From Candidatus Aegiribacteria sp. (GTDB lineage: Bacteria > Fermentibacterota > Fermentibacteria > Fermentibacterales > Fermentibacteraceae), in assembly GCA_021107345.1 (NCBI GenBank), contig JAIOSX010000354.1, forward strand, positions 1 through 10,076: DNA of 10,076 bases. Direction: 5' to 3'. The notes beneath the pieces were generated by a model. The model was not told the DNA's origin, searched no databases, and was given only the letters and a program-made list of their open reading frames with translations. The position numbers and the translations under genes are program-made. Positions within the stretch are counted from its first letter, which is position 1. Every line of letters starts with the position of its first letter. Positions 1 through 6,449 of the stretch are shown here, in pieces.

Positions 1-106
1 CACCGGACCAGTCTATCTGGAATGAAACGCCTGCGATAAGAACAGAACATGGGTATAACAGTAACAACAGAAGTACAATACTGTTAATCCCGAATACATT
101 CTTTAT
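1..106 (-). CDS. N-terminal fragment of an exported protein (runs off left edge; start codon unusual)
   Basis: On the minus strand a frame open to the window edge encodes a classical signal peptide: a short K-containing n-region (KNVFGINS), a hydrophobic core IVLLLLLLYPCSVLIAG, then mature-looking sequence VSFQIDWSG. The frame has no ATG, GTG or TTG ahead of the hydrophobic core. The best-placed start is ATA at 106-104, ten bases after an AAGGA, so either a rare ATA start is used or an ATG has been altered. The only nearby ATG (99-97) is in another frame and does not give a signal peptide. A promoter-like pair lies about 90-120 bases upstream. Only about 35 residues are visible, so the product cannot be named. 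That it is a real exported protein is inferred from the signal-peptide shape and the promoter. Confidence 0.45.
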   Translation of the reverse strand, partial: MKNVFGINSIVLLLLLLYPCSVLIAGVSFQIDWSG

Positions 107-194
107 AACTTCTCTTTCCTTTTTGAGGATCTCTATCTGTGTACAGTAACTTACTCGCTTATTCTTATGCTGCCGTATTTATGTCTGTGTTTTC

Positions 195-223
195 AGTTTA
201 GCATAAAGGTGAGGTGGAGTCAA
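195..223 (-). promoter_or_regulatory. Promoter-like -35/-10 pair for the left-edge gene
   Basis: Read on the minus strand: TTGACT (223-218), a 17-base spacer, TAAACT (200-195). Both boxes are close to the sigma-70 consensus and the spacing is ideal. Transcription would begin near 188, giving a leader of about 80 bases before the signal-peptide frame. It lies downstream of the stop of the 259-1236 gene, so the left-edge gene can be transcribed on its own. Confidence 0.45.
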
Positions 224-258
224 GGTGATATGGTAGTTCAATCATTATTGATAATAGC

Positions 259-1236
259 TCATCTTACAAGAATGTATACAGTTTCGTTATCAGGAGAGCA
301 GATAACCGCCCGATTCCCGTTATTGCTTACATCAATGCTCGAGGGTATACCGAAATCCATCGTTTTCAGTTCAATCTGACCGCTTTCGGCAACAATAACC
401 GTTCCAATTTCCGGACATGCAGCGTATGCGAAGCTGCCATCGGGCATTGCGGCAGCAGCGGTTGGAATAACCGGGAAGGTAATCATCTTGTAGAGAGAGC
501 AGATATCGGATTTTATGAACCAGAGTTCGTTGCTGCCGTCAATTATTGCGCAGATGTAGCCTGAAGGCCCCGGAAAAAGATCGTATACCTCACCGGGAAC
601 GGGAATACGACCTATCTCAGACCATGTATCGATTTCGTATCCAATAATAGTGCTGTTACTGCCGTCAGCTATGTACAGTACTCCGTTTGCACCCAAAGCG
701 ATACCCTGACAATCTCCTACGGTATAATTCTGTACAATGGATATTTCACTGGTCACCATGTCAACCATTCCAATGCTGTCATTATCCATGGAAACCCATG
801 CTGTATTACTTTCAGCGGATACCGAAAGGAAGCTGCAGCTTATGCCGATATCTACAGGATCTTCAAGACTTACACCTGAAAGACTCACAGGATAAATAAG
901 AGAATCCGTCAGGATGTATCCATAACCGTCTACATCACTGTCGGCTATGTCATCTATCGCCAGTCCCAGGTCAAAGACGGCTTCGTTTTCCCCATTGATA
1001 ATATCTACCACAACAAGGTTGTTTCCCGCAGCAACCAGAGCAAGATCGTAATCCATCATGCATTTGCATATGGAGGGTGACCCTATGCTGCCAAAGGGTA
1101 TCTCAGCGTCACATTCAGATGGATAACCCGGTACAGAGGGTTCCGAATCGAAAATGCATGACAGCGAGACCAGTGTCCATGCGGAAGCAATTACCACCGC
1201 AGCAAAACGCAAGAAGGGGCTGATTCTTCTAATCAT
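259..1236 (-). CDS. Lipoprotein with a predicted seven-bladed beta-propeller
   Basis: The protein has 325 residues from the ATG at 1236. A TTG one codon upstream would sit only 4 bases from the AAGGGAG ribosome binding site; the ATG sits 7 bases away and is preferred. Residues 1-26 form a signal peptide (MIRRIS, then a hydrophobic stretch) ending in SLS-C27, a loose but acceptable lipobox, so the protein is probably lipid-anchored in the envelope. The rest divides into seven units of about 40 residues of the form 'xxLxVSxxGxxxYVxxxxxxxIxxxDxxxxxxxxxIxxG', for example 'GIALGANGVLYIADGSNSTI' and 'SIDVSNNGNRAVICSPDNET'. These match NHL/YVTN-type propeller blades, and the C-terminal half-blade (VYILVR) could close the ring. 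No catalytic residues are evident; a binding or scaffold role is typical of such proteins. The ligand is unknown. It is unrelated in detail to the propeller at 7834-9495. Confidence 0.8.
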   Translation of the reverse strand: MIRRISPFLRFAAVVIASAWTLVSLSCIFDSEPSVPGYPSECDAEIPFGSIGSPSICKCMMDYDLALVAAGNNLVVVDIINGENEAVFDLGLAIDDIADSDVDGYGYILTDSLIYPVSLSGVSLEDPVDIGISCSFLSVSAESNTAWVSMDNDSIGMVDMVTSEISIVQNYTVGDCQGIALGANGVLYIADGSNSTIIGYEIDTWSEIGRIPVPGEVYDLFPGPSGYICAIIDGSNELWFIKSDICSLYKMITFPVIPTAAAAMPDGSFAYAACPEIGTVIVAESGQIELKTMDFGIPSSIDVSNNGNRAVICSPDNETVYILVR

Positions 1237-1342
1237 CAATGTACTCCCTTTTCTGTGCTCCTGAATACCTGCTTCCAGATCCTACTGCCGGATACTTCAT
1301 TACAGAGCCTCGAGCCGCATAGAATGGCTTTGATTCGTGTAT

Positions 1343-1371
1343 ATGATACGATTATGGCTTATCATCGGCAA
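1343..1371 (-). promoter_or_regulatory. Promoter-like pair for the propeller lipoprotein gene
   Basis: Minus strand: TTGCCG (1371-1366), a 17-base spacer, TATCAT (1348-1343). The -10 box differs from TATAAT at one base. Predicted initiation is near 1336, giving a leader of about 100 bases to the ATG at 1236. I see no clear terminator hairpin between the yjbQ stop (1383) and this gene, so read-through from yjbQ is also possible. Confidence 0.4.
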
Positions 1372-1382
1372 GATCTCCGCCA

Positions 1383-1796
1383 TCAACCTGTAACCTGTAT
1401 CCTTACATCTCGTTGGCGGGGACGATTATCATGATCAACAACTACTATCTGCTGCCATGTTCCGGTCAATACTCTGCCGTTCACAACAGGGAGCGTAATA
1501 CCGGGACCCATAAGGGATGCTCTCATGTGTGAGAATCCATTGTCATCACCCCAGGTTTCCGAATGACGTGACCTTATAGTCCTTGGAATTATCTTTTCAA
1601 GCCACTCCTTCATATCCTCAACCAGTGCAGGTTCGTACTCAATTGTGGTTACAGAAGCCGTTGATCCTATTACTGTCACCGCTACAAGGCCATCTGTTAT
1701 ACCGGAAGCCGATACTGCGGACTGAACCTCAACTGAAATGTTGACAATATCGGAAAACCCCGTTGTCGACACCGTTATCGTTCTACCATGAACCAT
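1383..1796 (-). CDS. yjbQ: YjbQ / UPF0047 family protein
   Basis: The protein has 137 residues, the usual length for this single-domain cytoplasmic family. Hallmarks in order: an N-terminal beta-strand entry (TITVSTTGFSDIVNIS), the SGITDGLVAV turn, TTIEYEPAL (51-59) with conserved glutamates, H78 and ETWGDDNGFSH (80-90), then the GTWQQIVVVD strand (112-121) and the C-terminal PRQRDVRIQVTG. Family members have been reported with weak thiamin-phosphate-synthase-like activity and are sometimes called secondary thiamine-phosphate synthase; the conserved His/Glu/Asp cluster is thought to bind metal or phosphate. The true physiological role is unsettled. Start: ATG at 1796 after AAAGGGAAAG, about 5-8 bases away. 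It lies 166 bases downstream of the PurF-like gene on the same strand with no terminator visible between, so cotranscription is plausible. Family assignment is confident; the biochemical role is not. Confidence 0.93.
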   Translation of the reverse strand: MVHGRTITVSTTGFSDIVNISVEVQSAVSASGITDGLVAVTVIGSTASVTTIEYEPALVEDMKEWLEKIIPRTIRSRHSETWGDDNGFSHMRASLMGPGITLPVVNGRVLTGTWQQIVVVDHDNRPRQRDVRIQVTG

Positions 1797-1821
1797 TAAT
1801 CTTTCCCTTTCTGCCGCACCT

Positions 1822-1881
1822 CTACGACCTTCTGAATACCTTGCCCCAAGCAGACTCTGGATGCTTGAAGTACACGGCCAT
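1822..1881 (-). CDS. Possible 19-residue leader or small ORF between the purF-like gene and yjbQ
   Basis: ATG at 1881 is preceded by AGGAG at 5-base spacing, as good a ribosome binding site as those of the established genes. It opens the 19-residue frame MAVYFKHPESAWGKVFRRS ending in TAG, 25 bases before the yjbQ ATG. The frame is the same as that of the upstream PurF-like gene, past its TAG stop. It could be a small protein, a leader peptide affecting yjbQ translation, or the remnant of a longer frameshifted gene. I do not recognise the peptide. Chance occurrence cannot be excluded. Confidence 0.3.
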   Translation of the reverse strand: MAVYFKHPESAWGKVFRRS

Positions 1882-1962
1882 TTCTGCTCCTGTGATGCAA
1901 ATTACTATTCCATGAATCTGAATAGAATTCAGCCTGTAACTCAGGTTCCTTACCTGCGGAAT

Positions 1963-3363
1963 CTATTCTCTGCCGCTCCAGCAGTATGTACACAGTTTAT
2001 CTTCAACGAGCCCGATGGCTTCAATGAGATCATCCAGCCTCTGGTAGGAAAGAGATGTTAGTTGAAGTCTCTTTCTAATCAGCTCTATCATCTCCACGAA
2101 TTCGGATGAATCGGGATCGAGATAGGCCTGTGGAACCTCTTCACCGGTTCCTTCAAGCTCCTTTATAGCCTTTCTGCCTGCCAGGTCCATAAGTGAGCGG
2201 GATCTGGAAAAATTAAGATACTTGCATCCAAAGAGAAGTGGCGGGCATGCCGGCCTCATGTGTACCTCAGCTGCTCCTGCATCGAACAGTCTCTTAACGG
2301 TATCCTGAAGCTGTGTACCCCTTACTATGGAATCTTCACAGAAGAGCAGCCGCTTGTCCTGAATCAGCTCCCGGATAGGAATAAGCTTCATCCTGGCAAC
2401 AAGATCTCTCTGTTCCTGCTTCTGAGGCATGAAGCTCCTCGGCCAGGTGGGTGTATACTTCACAAATGGTCTGCGGTAAGCAATCCCCTCGTAATTTGCG
2501 TATCCGACAGCATGCCCCGTTCCTGAATCGGGAATACCGGCGACCATATCAACCTCGGTATTATCACGCCTGGCAAGACATTCTCCGCAGCGGTTCCTCA
2601 CATCCTCAACGTTTATTCCTTCGTATTGCGAGGCGGGAAATCCATAGTAGACCCAGAGAAATGAACAGATGCGCATCTTTTCCCCAGGATCCTTTTGTCT
2701 TTCGAACCCCTCTGCCGTAACCAGTATAATTTCTCCGGGGCCTAATTCTTCTATGAATTCATACTCAAGGTTGGGAAAGGCACAGGTCTCAAAAGTCACC
2801 GCCATGCAATCACTCTTTTTTCCTATGGATATCGGCGTCCGTCCAAGCCTGTCTCTTGATGCGTAGATTCCGTCATCCGTAAGAAGCAGAACAGAACATG
2901 AGCCTTCAATAGACTCCTGTGCCCTTGCAAGGCCTTCAGTGAATGAATCCTCCTGATTTATCAACATCGCTACGACTTCTGTGGGGTTCACTTCACCGCC
3001 TGTCATCTCGGTAAAATGCCCTGATCTGTCCCTGAACACACCTTTAACAAGGTCGTGCATGTTACTGATCATGCCTACTGTAACTATTGCGTATTTACCA
3101 AGGTGCGAACCTATTATCAGAGGCTGGTCTTCATAATCGCTGATAACCCCTATTCCCATATATCCATTCATGTCAGGTATATCATCTTCGAATTTGGATC
3201 TGAACTGGGCGTTTGTGATATCATGGATTACTCTGTGAATCCCCTCGGCGCTCTTTACTGCCATCCCCCCCCGCATGGTTCCGAGATGAGAGTGGTAATC
3301 GGTTCCATAAAACAGGTCGTTGGTACAGCTGTCCTTTGAGACAACACCGAAAAATCCCCCCAT
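1963..3363 (-). CDS. PurF-like amidophosphoribosyltransferase lacking the glutaminase nucleophile
   Basis: The protein has 466 residues, normal PurF size. The N-terminal half aligns in layout with the Ntn-type glutaminase domain, and the C-terminal half is a type I phosphoribosyltransferase with the PurF motif IPDSGTGHAVGYA (277-289), RSFMPQKQEQR (309-319) and a PRPP loop CEDSIVRGTQ (342-351). Four cysteines sit where Bacillus-type PurF holds its 4Fe-4S cluster: C233, C380, C458 and C461 (CTYC at the C-terminus). The N-terminus reads MGGFFGVV where active PurF has MCGIFG: the catalytic Cys1 is absent. The usual NGNL is VGMIS, HRGQ is MRGG, and the glutamine-binding SDSE region is NPTE. Start: ATG at 3363 after GAGAGG; a TAA lies upstream in frame, so no cysteine is hidden further out. 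Known PurF makes phosphoribosylamine from PRPP and glutamine. This one probably cannot hydrolyse glutamine, and may use free ammonia, a partner glutaminase or another nucleophile. Confidence 0.9.
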   Translation of the reverse strand: MGGFFGVVSKDSCTNDLFYGTDYHSHLGTMRGGMAVKSAEGIHRVIHDITNAQFRSKFEDDIPDMNGYMGIGVISDYEDQPLIIGSHLGKYAIVTVGMISNMHDLVKGVFRDRSGHFTEMTGGEVNPTEVVAMLINQEDSFTEGLARAQESIEGSCSVLLLTDDGIYASRDRLGRTPISIGKKSDCMAVTFETCAFPNLEYEFIEELGPGEIILVTAEGFERQKDPGEKMRICSFLWVYYGFPASQYEGINVEDVRNRCGECLARRDNTEVDMVAGIPDSGTGHAVGYANYEGIAYRRPFVKYTPTWPRSFMPQKQEQRDLVARMKLIPIRELIQDKRLLFCEDSIVRGTQLQDTVKRLFDAGAAEVHMRPACPPLLFGCKYLNFSRSRSLMDLAGRKAIKELEGTGEEVPQAYLDPDSSEFVEMIELIRKRLQLTSLSYQRLDDLIEAIGLVEDKLCTYCWSGRE

Positions 3364-3404
3364 GAAAGGCCTCTCAATCCAAAATATTTGATATTACTCA
3401 GTAC

Positions 3405-3418
3405 TTCTGCTTGCAGAA
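3405..3418. repeat. Inverted repeat in the purF-like upstream region, near a TTGACA box
   Basis: TTCTGC-TT-GCAGAA is a perfect 6+6 palindrome 42 bases before the purF-like ATG. On the minus strand a perfect TTGACA (3429-3424) lies just upstream of it, but no convincing -10 box follows at 16-18 bases; TAATAT (3396-3391) is 27 bases away. The palindrome could be an operator or simply a hairpin in the leader. The 82-base gap also shows no terminator for the upstream protease gene. Confidence 0.3.
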
Positions 3419-3446
3419 TCACCTGTCAAGTATAAACTAGTGTCGA

Positions 3447-5192
3447 CTACCTGCTCAAGATGATAAATGGAACCATTACTGAACCTGAATCGTAAATTCC
3501 TGTTGCAGCATATAGTCCACTGGGTACCCTGCTGCCGCTCATGTCCGTGCAATCCCAGACGACCGCTTCGCCTGCCATGATGTCCGTATTACTGAAGTTT
3601 GCCACTTCTCTTCCTGAGATGTCGTAAATGACAAGGTTATGAAGAGATATCATCTCCGAAGACCGGAAAAGCTCAATGATTACACTCTCCGATGTCGGAT
3701 TCGGGAAAACACTCATGGCGACTGAACCGAAAGGCTCCACGGTAGTTTCTATGCCCACAGAATGAAGGTACGCGAAGGCTCCCATAAGATTCGGTCTTGT
3801 GCCGATGGGACCAGAAGGAGGAAATATCTGAAGCGAACCAGTATTCAAAAGAGTTGTTCTGAGCATCAACGGAGTAAGTGTACCCACCGGGTTGCCGTTT
3901 GCCACCCAGTAGCCGACGCAGCAGGCCGCTGCACCTGCCACCATCGGAGAGGCGCTTGATGTGCCGGAAAATCCCGAAGCGTAGTAATAGTTAACACCCA
4001 TAGTACTGTAGAGAGTCCCGTATCCAGTTGTCACCACATCCTCTCCCCATCCATGGGAAGTGAATCTTGAGCCGTAGTTTGAGTAATAGAGCCTCTTCAG
4101 ATCACCACTCGTGTATGCACCACTTGCACCGACGATTATCGCTCCGCTGTCACCGAACCATGGCATGGGATCCATGTTAACGCCGCCGCCGTTAACAGCA
4201 TTCCCCCCGGCTTCCACAACATGTATTCCGTTGGCTACAGCATTCTGGATGGCAATATAAACGGCATTGTTTACCTGCCCGGCTGGAAAATTGGACCCCC
4301 ACCATTCAATCGGCACATAATCATATGAACCGGTAACGTATTCCCACTGCTGCTCCAGGAGTATCACATCTCCTGCGGATAACTGCGATATCGCCGCTGT
4401 GATCGCACCGCTGACGTTCCACCACGGTGTGGGATTACCATAATACGTACCACAGGTTTTAAGACTTGCTCCATGACAGATTCCTGTGGTGCCCCAGCCG
4501 TTAAAGTCGGAGACCATTTCTCCCAGCACCGCGGTTCCATGGTTATTGTCACCGAAAGGGTCCACCACGTAATTGTTTATCAGTGAGCCCGGAGCCTTGG
4601 TCAGATCTGCGTGGGAGAAGTTCCAGCTGTATTCGAGATCACAGACCGTTACGCCGATGCCGTCGCCTCCAGTTTGTGTCCAGGCGTAGATGGCATCAAT
4701 TCCGGTGGGAGTAAACGAAACGGCTTTCAGGTAGGCCTGCATCCCCTGAAAATCCGGTGGTTGGGGAAGAGGTTGGGGAAGCGGCACCGGTATGGCGCTG
4801 ATGATCCCGTCCAGCTCCTGCAGTATCTCTGCTAGTTCCCATATACCTATCTCGCCCTGGAATCGCAGTACGTAAATATTGTTGAGATTGTAGATATCTC
4901 TGCCGGTAAGCTCTTCTCCCCTCGATTCCATTTCATCAACTTCTTCCTCCGAAACAGTTGATATCCTCTCCCAGTGCCAGGTTTCTGTAAGCTCAAGGAC
5001 TTCTCCAAGACCATCCAGAGCTCCGCTTTCCGAAAGATCGACAAGCACACCGCACCGCAGCCTTACTGTGGCGTCCTCCGAAAACATTACTTCGATAAGA
5101 TCATCTTCACAAGCATAATTCCCCTCTACATTCCCGGCAGAAATAACCAGAATCAGAAATGCAAACAGGAAAGCGCTTACATAATATCTCAT
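3447..5192 (-). CDS. Secreted subtilisin-family (S8) serine protease with C-terminal type IX sorting domain
   Basis: The protein has 581 residues from the ATG at 5192. Upstream bases read AGGAGGAGGATGAAA, so this ATG has the best spacing; the ATG at 5198 is possible, while a TTG at 5213 would translate the ribosome binding site itself. Residues 1-24 are a signal peptide. Residues 25-150 form a propeptide-like region ending in a proline-rich linker (PVPLPQPLPQPPD). The peptidase core carries D185 (VTVCDLEYSW), H218 (NNHGTAVLG), oxyanion N331 (EAGGNA) and S412 (GTSSASPMVAG): a complete triad. The Asp box is DLE rather than DTG, as in a minor S8 subgroup with D-(I/V/L)-E-x-x-W-N-x-x-H-x-D-L. Residues about 488-581 are a sorting domain: VFPNPTSE, LVIYDISGREV, GEAVVWDCTDMSG, VPSGLYAA. 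The expected fate is export by Sec, then type IX passage to the surface or medium. Substrates are unknown. Confidence 0.93.
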   Translation of the reverse strand: MRYYVSAFLFAFLILVISAGNVEGNYACEDDLIEVMFSEDATVRLRCGVLVDLSESGALDGLGEVLELTETWHWERISTVSEEEVDEMESRGEELTGRDIYNLNNIYVLRFQGEIGIWELAEILQELDGIISAIPVPLPQPLPQPPDFQGMQAYLKAVSFTPTGIDAIYAWTQTGGDGIGVTVCDLEYSWNFSHADLTKAPGSLINNYVVDPFGDNNHGTAVLGEMVSDFNGWGTTGICHGASLKTCGTYYGNPTPWWNVSGAITAAISQLSAGDVILLEQQWEYVTGSYDYVPIEWWGSNFPAGQVNNAVYIAIQNAVANGIHVVEAGGNAVNGGGVNMDPMPWFGDSGAIIVGASGAYTSGDLKRLYYSNYGSRFTSHGWGEDVVTTGYGTLYSTMGVNYYYASGFSGTSSASPMVAGAAACCVGYWVANGNPVGTLTPLMLRTTLLNTGSLQIFPPSGPIGTRPNLMGAFAYLHSVGIETTVEPFGSVAMSVFPNPTSESVIIELFRSSEMISLHNLVIYDISGREVANFSNTDIMAGEAVVWDCTDMSGSRVPSGLYAATGIYDSGSVMVPFIILSR

Positions 5193-5318
5193 TTTCATCC
5201 TCCTCCTTCTCAAACTTCAACATAAACTACAGCAGTTACATATAATAGAGATAATAATATTTTCCACTAATGTCTATGATCCGTTTTGCTTCTGGATAAG
5301 TGGAAGATAAATGTATGT

Positions 5319-5343
5319 AAAAAGGGGAGGCAAAAGCCTCCCC
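5319..5343 (-). terminator. Rho-independent terminator of the coiled-coil protein gene
   Basis: On the minus strand a perfect 8-bp stem GGGGAGGC / GCCTCCCC with a TTTT loop is followed directly by TTTTT (5323-5319). It begins 23 bases after the stop at 5366 and separates that gene from the protease gene. Downstream, 5214-5318 is AT-rich and probably holds the protease promoter (for example TATTAT at 5247-5242), but no clear -35 box can be assigned. Confidence 0.88.
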
Positions 5344-5365
5344 GTGCAGTCGAAAGTTGAACCTA

Positions 5366-5779
5366 TTATTCAGCGGGAATAGGAAGCCCGTCCATGAATG
5401 CATTCAGGGATGAACGCACTTCCTGAATATCCCCGGTAACCGCACTGCTTATCTCCGCCATTTCGCTCCTTGCGTCAACAAGCTCTCCTCTCAATGCGTC
5501 AAGCTCCTCCTGAAGCCCTATCACATCGGGATCTGTTTCCCGCAGCTCAGTTAATTTTGCTGAGACTTCATCAAGAGCAGCGATATCAGGTATCAGCCAT
5601 TCAAGAGAATCGGTTATGGCAATAAGTTCATTGAGTTGAACCTGAATACCGTCAAGAATATCAAGTCCCGGGATTTCTATCTCGGGGAGCTGTGCATCAG
5701 GTACATCCGGAGCATCGGGCAACCCGAACGCGAAAGCACTCGAAACGATAATCATTAAAGATACAGCAAACCTCTTCAT
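5366..5779 (-). CDS. Small exported coiled-coil protein of unknown function
   Basis: The protein has 137 residues; ATG at 5779 follows AGGAGG by 5 bases. Residues 1-18 are a clean signal peptide (MKRFAVSLMIIVSSAFAF). Next comes a short Pro/Asp/Ile-rich segment (PDAPDVPDAQLPEIEIPG), then residues about 42-127 with heptad-like leucine/isoleucine spacing (IQVQLNELI, LDEVSAKLTELRE, LQEELDALRGELVDARSEM) that predict a long helical coiled coil, and a short GLPIPAE tail. The mature protein is strongly acidic, has no cysteine and no lipobox, so it is probably a soluble periplasmic or secreted oligomer. I recognise no family. It resembles in style small envelope-spacer or stalk-like coiled-coil proteins, but that comparison is only structural. 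It has its own promoter-like sequence and terminator, so it is likely a single-gene unit, perhaps well expressed. Confidence 0.82.
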   Translation of the reverse strand: MKRFAVSLMIIVSSAFAFGLPDAPDVPDAQLPEIEIPGLDILDGIQVQLNELIAITDSLEWLIPDIAALDEVSAKLTELRETDPDVIGLQEELDALRGELVDARSEMAEISSAVTGDIQEVRSSLNAFMDGLPIPAE

Positions 5780-5812
5780 TGAACCCTCCTATGTTGGTGA
5801 AAAGTGTATCGT

Positions 5813-5842
5813 ACTCTAACCTGATAGCAGTATGAATGTAAA
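5813..5842 (-). promoter_or_regulatory. Promoter-like pair for the coiled-coil protein gene
   Basis: Minus strand: TTTACA (5842-5837), an 18-base spacer, TAGAGT (5818-5813), placing initiation near 5806 and leaving a short leader of about 27 bases with the AGGAGG site. The -35 box lies inside CAGGGGCTTTACAT (5849-5836), a 14-mer that recurs exactly at 6565-6578 on the plus strand upstream of the 6685 gene. Confidence 0.4.
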
Positions 5843-5928
5843 GCCCCTGGTATAGAATAGAATATTCTTGGCTGAAACCCATCACAACAGCGGGATTCCT
5901 TCATTTATACCAGAGTGCAACTAAACGA

Positions 5929-5953
5929 GAGGGCAGCTCAATGAGCTGCCCTC
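5929..5953 (-). terminator. Hairpin terminator downstream of the RRM gene
   Basis: GAGGGCAGCTC at 5929-5939 pairs with GAGCTGCCCTC at 5943-5953 across a 3-base loop, an 11-bp perfect GC-rich stem beginning 26 bases after the RRM stop at 5979. On the minus strand it is followed by TCGTTTAG, so the U-tract is weak. It is placed as a terminator mainly by position and stem strength. Confidence 0.6.
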
Positions 5954-5978
5954 AACGTTAAAACAGATATGCTCTGTT

Positions 5979-6275
5979 CTAATGCTTATCGTGAGCGAAA
6001 TCTACTCTGAGATTACGTCCATCAAGCTCGGTATCATTCAAGGCTTCCGCTGCAGCGGTAGCTTCAGCTTCTGAATCGAATGTTACGAAACCAAAACCGC
6101 GAGATCTTCCGGAATCGCGCTCTTTGATAACCTTTGCTTCTGTAACGGTTCCGTACGGTGAGAAAGTTTCCATAAGTTCCTTGTCCGTGGTTCCCCACGA
6201 AAGACCGCCAACAAACAGTTTGTTATTCAAGAATAACTCCATTTCTGAGGGTTCAGACCCTCCATACCCGGACAT
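5979..6275 (-). CDS. RRM-domain RNA-binding protein (bacterial glycine/RRM type)
   Basis: The protein has 98 residues and consists of one RNA-recognition motif: RNP2 LFVGGL (20-25), RNP1 RGFGFVTF (59-66) with the stacking aromatics F21, F61 and F63, the helix [13 protein letters not shown] and the terminal strand GRNLRVDF. It is cytoplasmic and expected to bind single-stranded RNA; bacterial relatives in cyanobacteria and others are often cold-induced RNA chaperones. It lacks a Gly-rich C-terminal tail, ending FAHDKH. The start is uncertain. ATG at 6275 gives an 11-residue Gly/Ser leader but has a poor ribosome binding site. ATG at 6242 ([13 protein letters not shown]) is closer to the family norm, but its GGAGGG is 15 bases away inside a hairpin. 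The gene has a strong upstream promoter and a long structured leader, suggesting post-transcriptional control. Confidence 0.92.
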   Translation of the reverse strand: MSGYGGSEPSEMELFLNNKLFVGGLSWGTTDKELMETFSPYGTVTEAKVIKERDSGRSRGFGFVTFDSEAEATAAAEALNDTELDGRNLRVDFAHDKH

Positions 6276-6443
6276 CTTTGCCCGGTGCTTCGGATAATCC
6301 GAAGCTTAATACCCGGTATTATAACCGGCTGCTGGGACCCTAATGGTCACCATTACTGATATCAGAAGTCCTGATAATAGGGGAAACACAAACCTCAGAA
6401 ATGAGTCGAGTGGAACCTAACCAATTCTCAAAGACACTGAATC
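6276..6443 (-). promoter_or_regulatory. Long hairpin-rich 5' leader of the RRM gene
   Basis: From the predicted start near 6443 to the ATG at 6275 the transcript has about 170 untranslated bases. Perfect inverted repeats follow one another: ATCAG/CTGAT (6361-6375), TAATGG/CCATTA (6341-6355), CCGGT/ACCGG (6313-6328) and an 8-bp stem GCTTCGGA/TCCGAAGC with a 3-base loop (6287-6305). A fifth, GAGGGT/ACCCTC (6247-6262), lies just inside the 98-residue reading frame and would cover the only purine-rich site before the alternative ATG at 6242. The size and the run of hairpins recall leaders of cold-shock mRNAs. This is inferred from repeats alone; no known riboswitch family is recognised. Confidence 0.5.
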
Positions 6444-6449
6444 ACATAG

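Noticed and set aside
3..149. Plus-strand open frame at the left edge
   Set aside because: It has no recognisable features and lies opposite a clear signal-peptide frame on the minus strand.
1825..1965. Programmed TAG read-through of the PurF-like gene
   Set aside because: The extension does not resemble the usual PurF C-terminus, the protein is already full length at CTYCWSGRE, and the downstream ATG has its own ribosome binding site.
1796..1993. 65-residue minus-strand frame overlapping the PurF end and touching the yjbQ ATG
   Set aside because: It begins with GTG without a ribosome binding site, overlaps the PurF C-terminus, and its composition looks like a shifted reading of other sequence.
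2260..3339. Several plus-strand frames of 65-94 residues opposite the PurF-like gene
   Set aside because: They are antisense shadows of a strongly conserved gene, with no signal peptide, domain or ribosome binding site of their own.
5193..5213. TTG start of the S8 protease seven codons upstream
   Set aside because: The added codons AGA AGG AGG AGG are the Shine-Dalgarno sequence of the real ATG.
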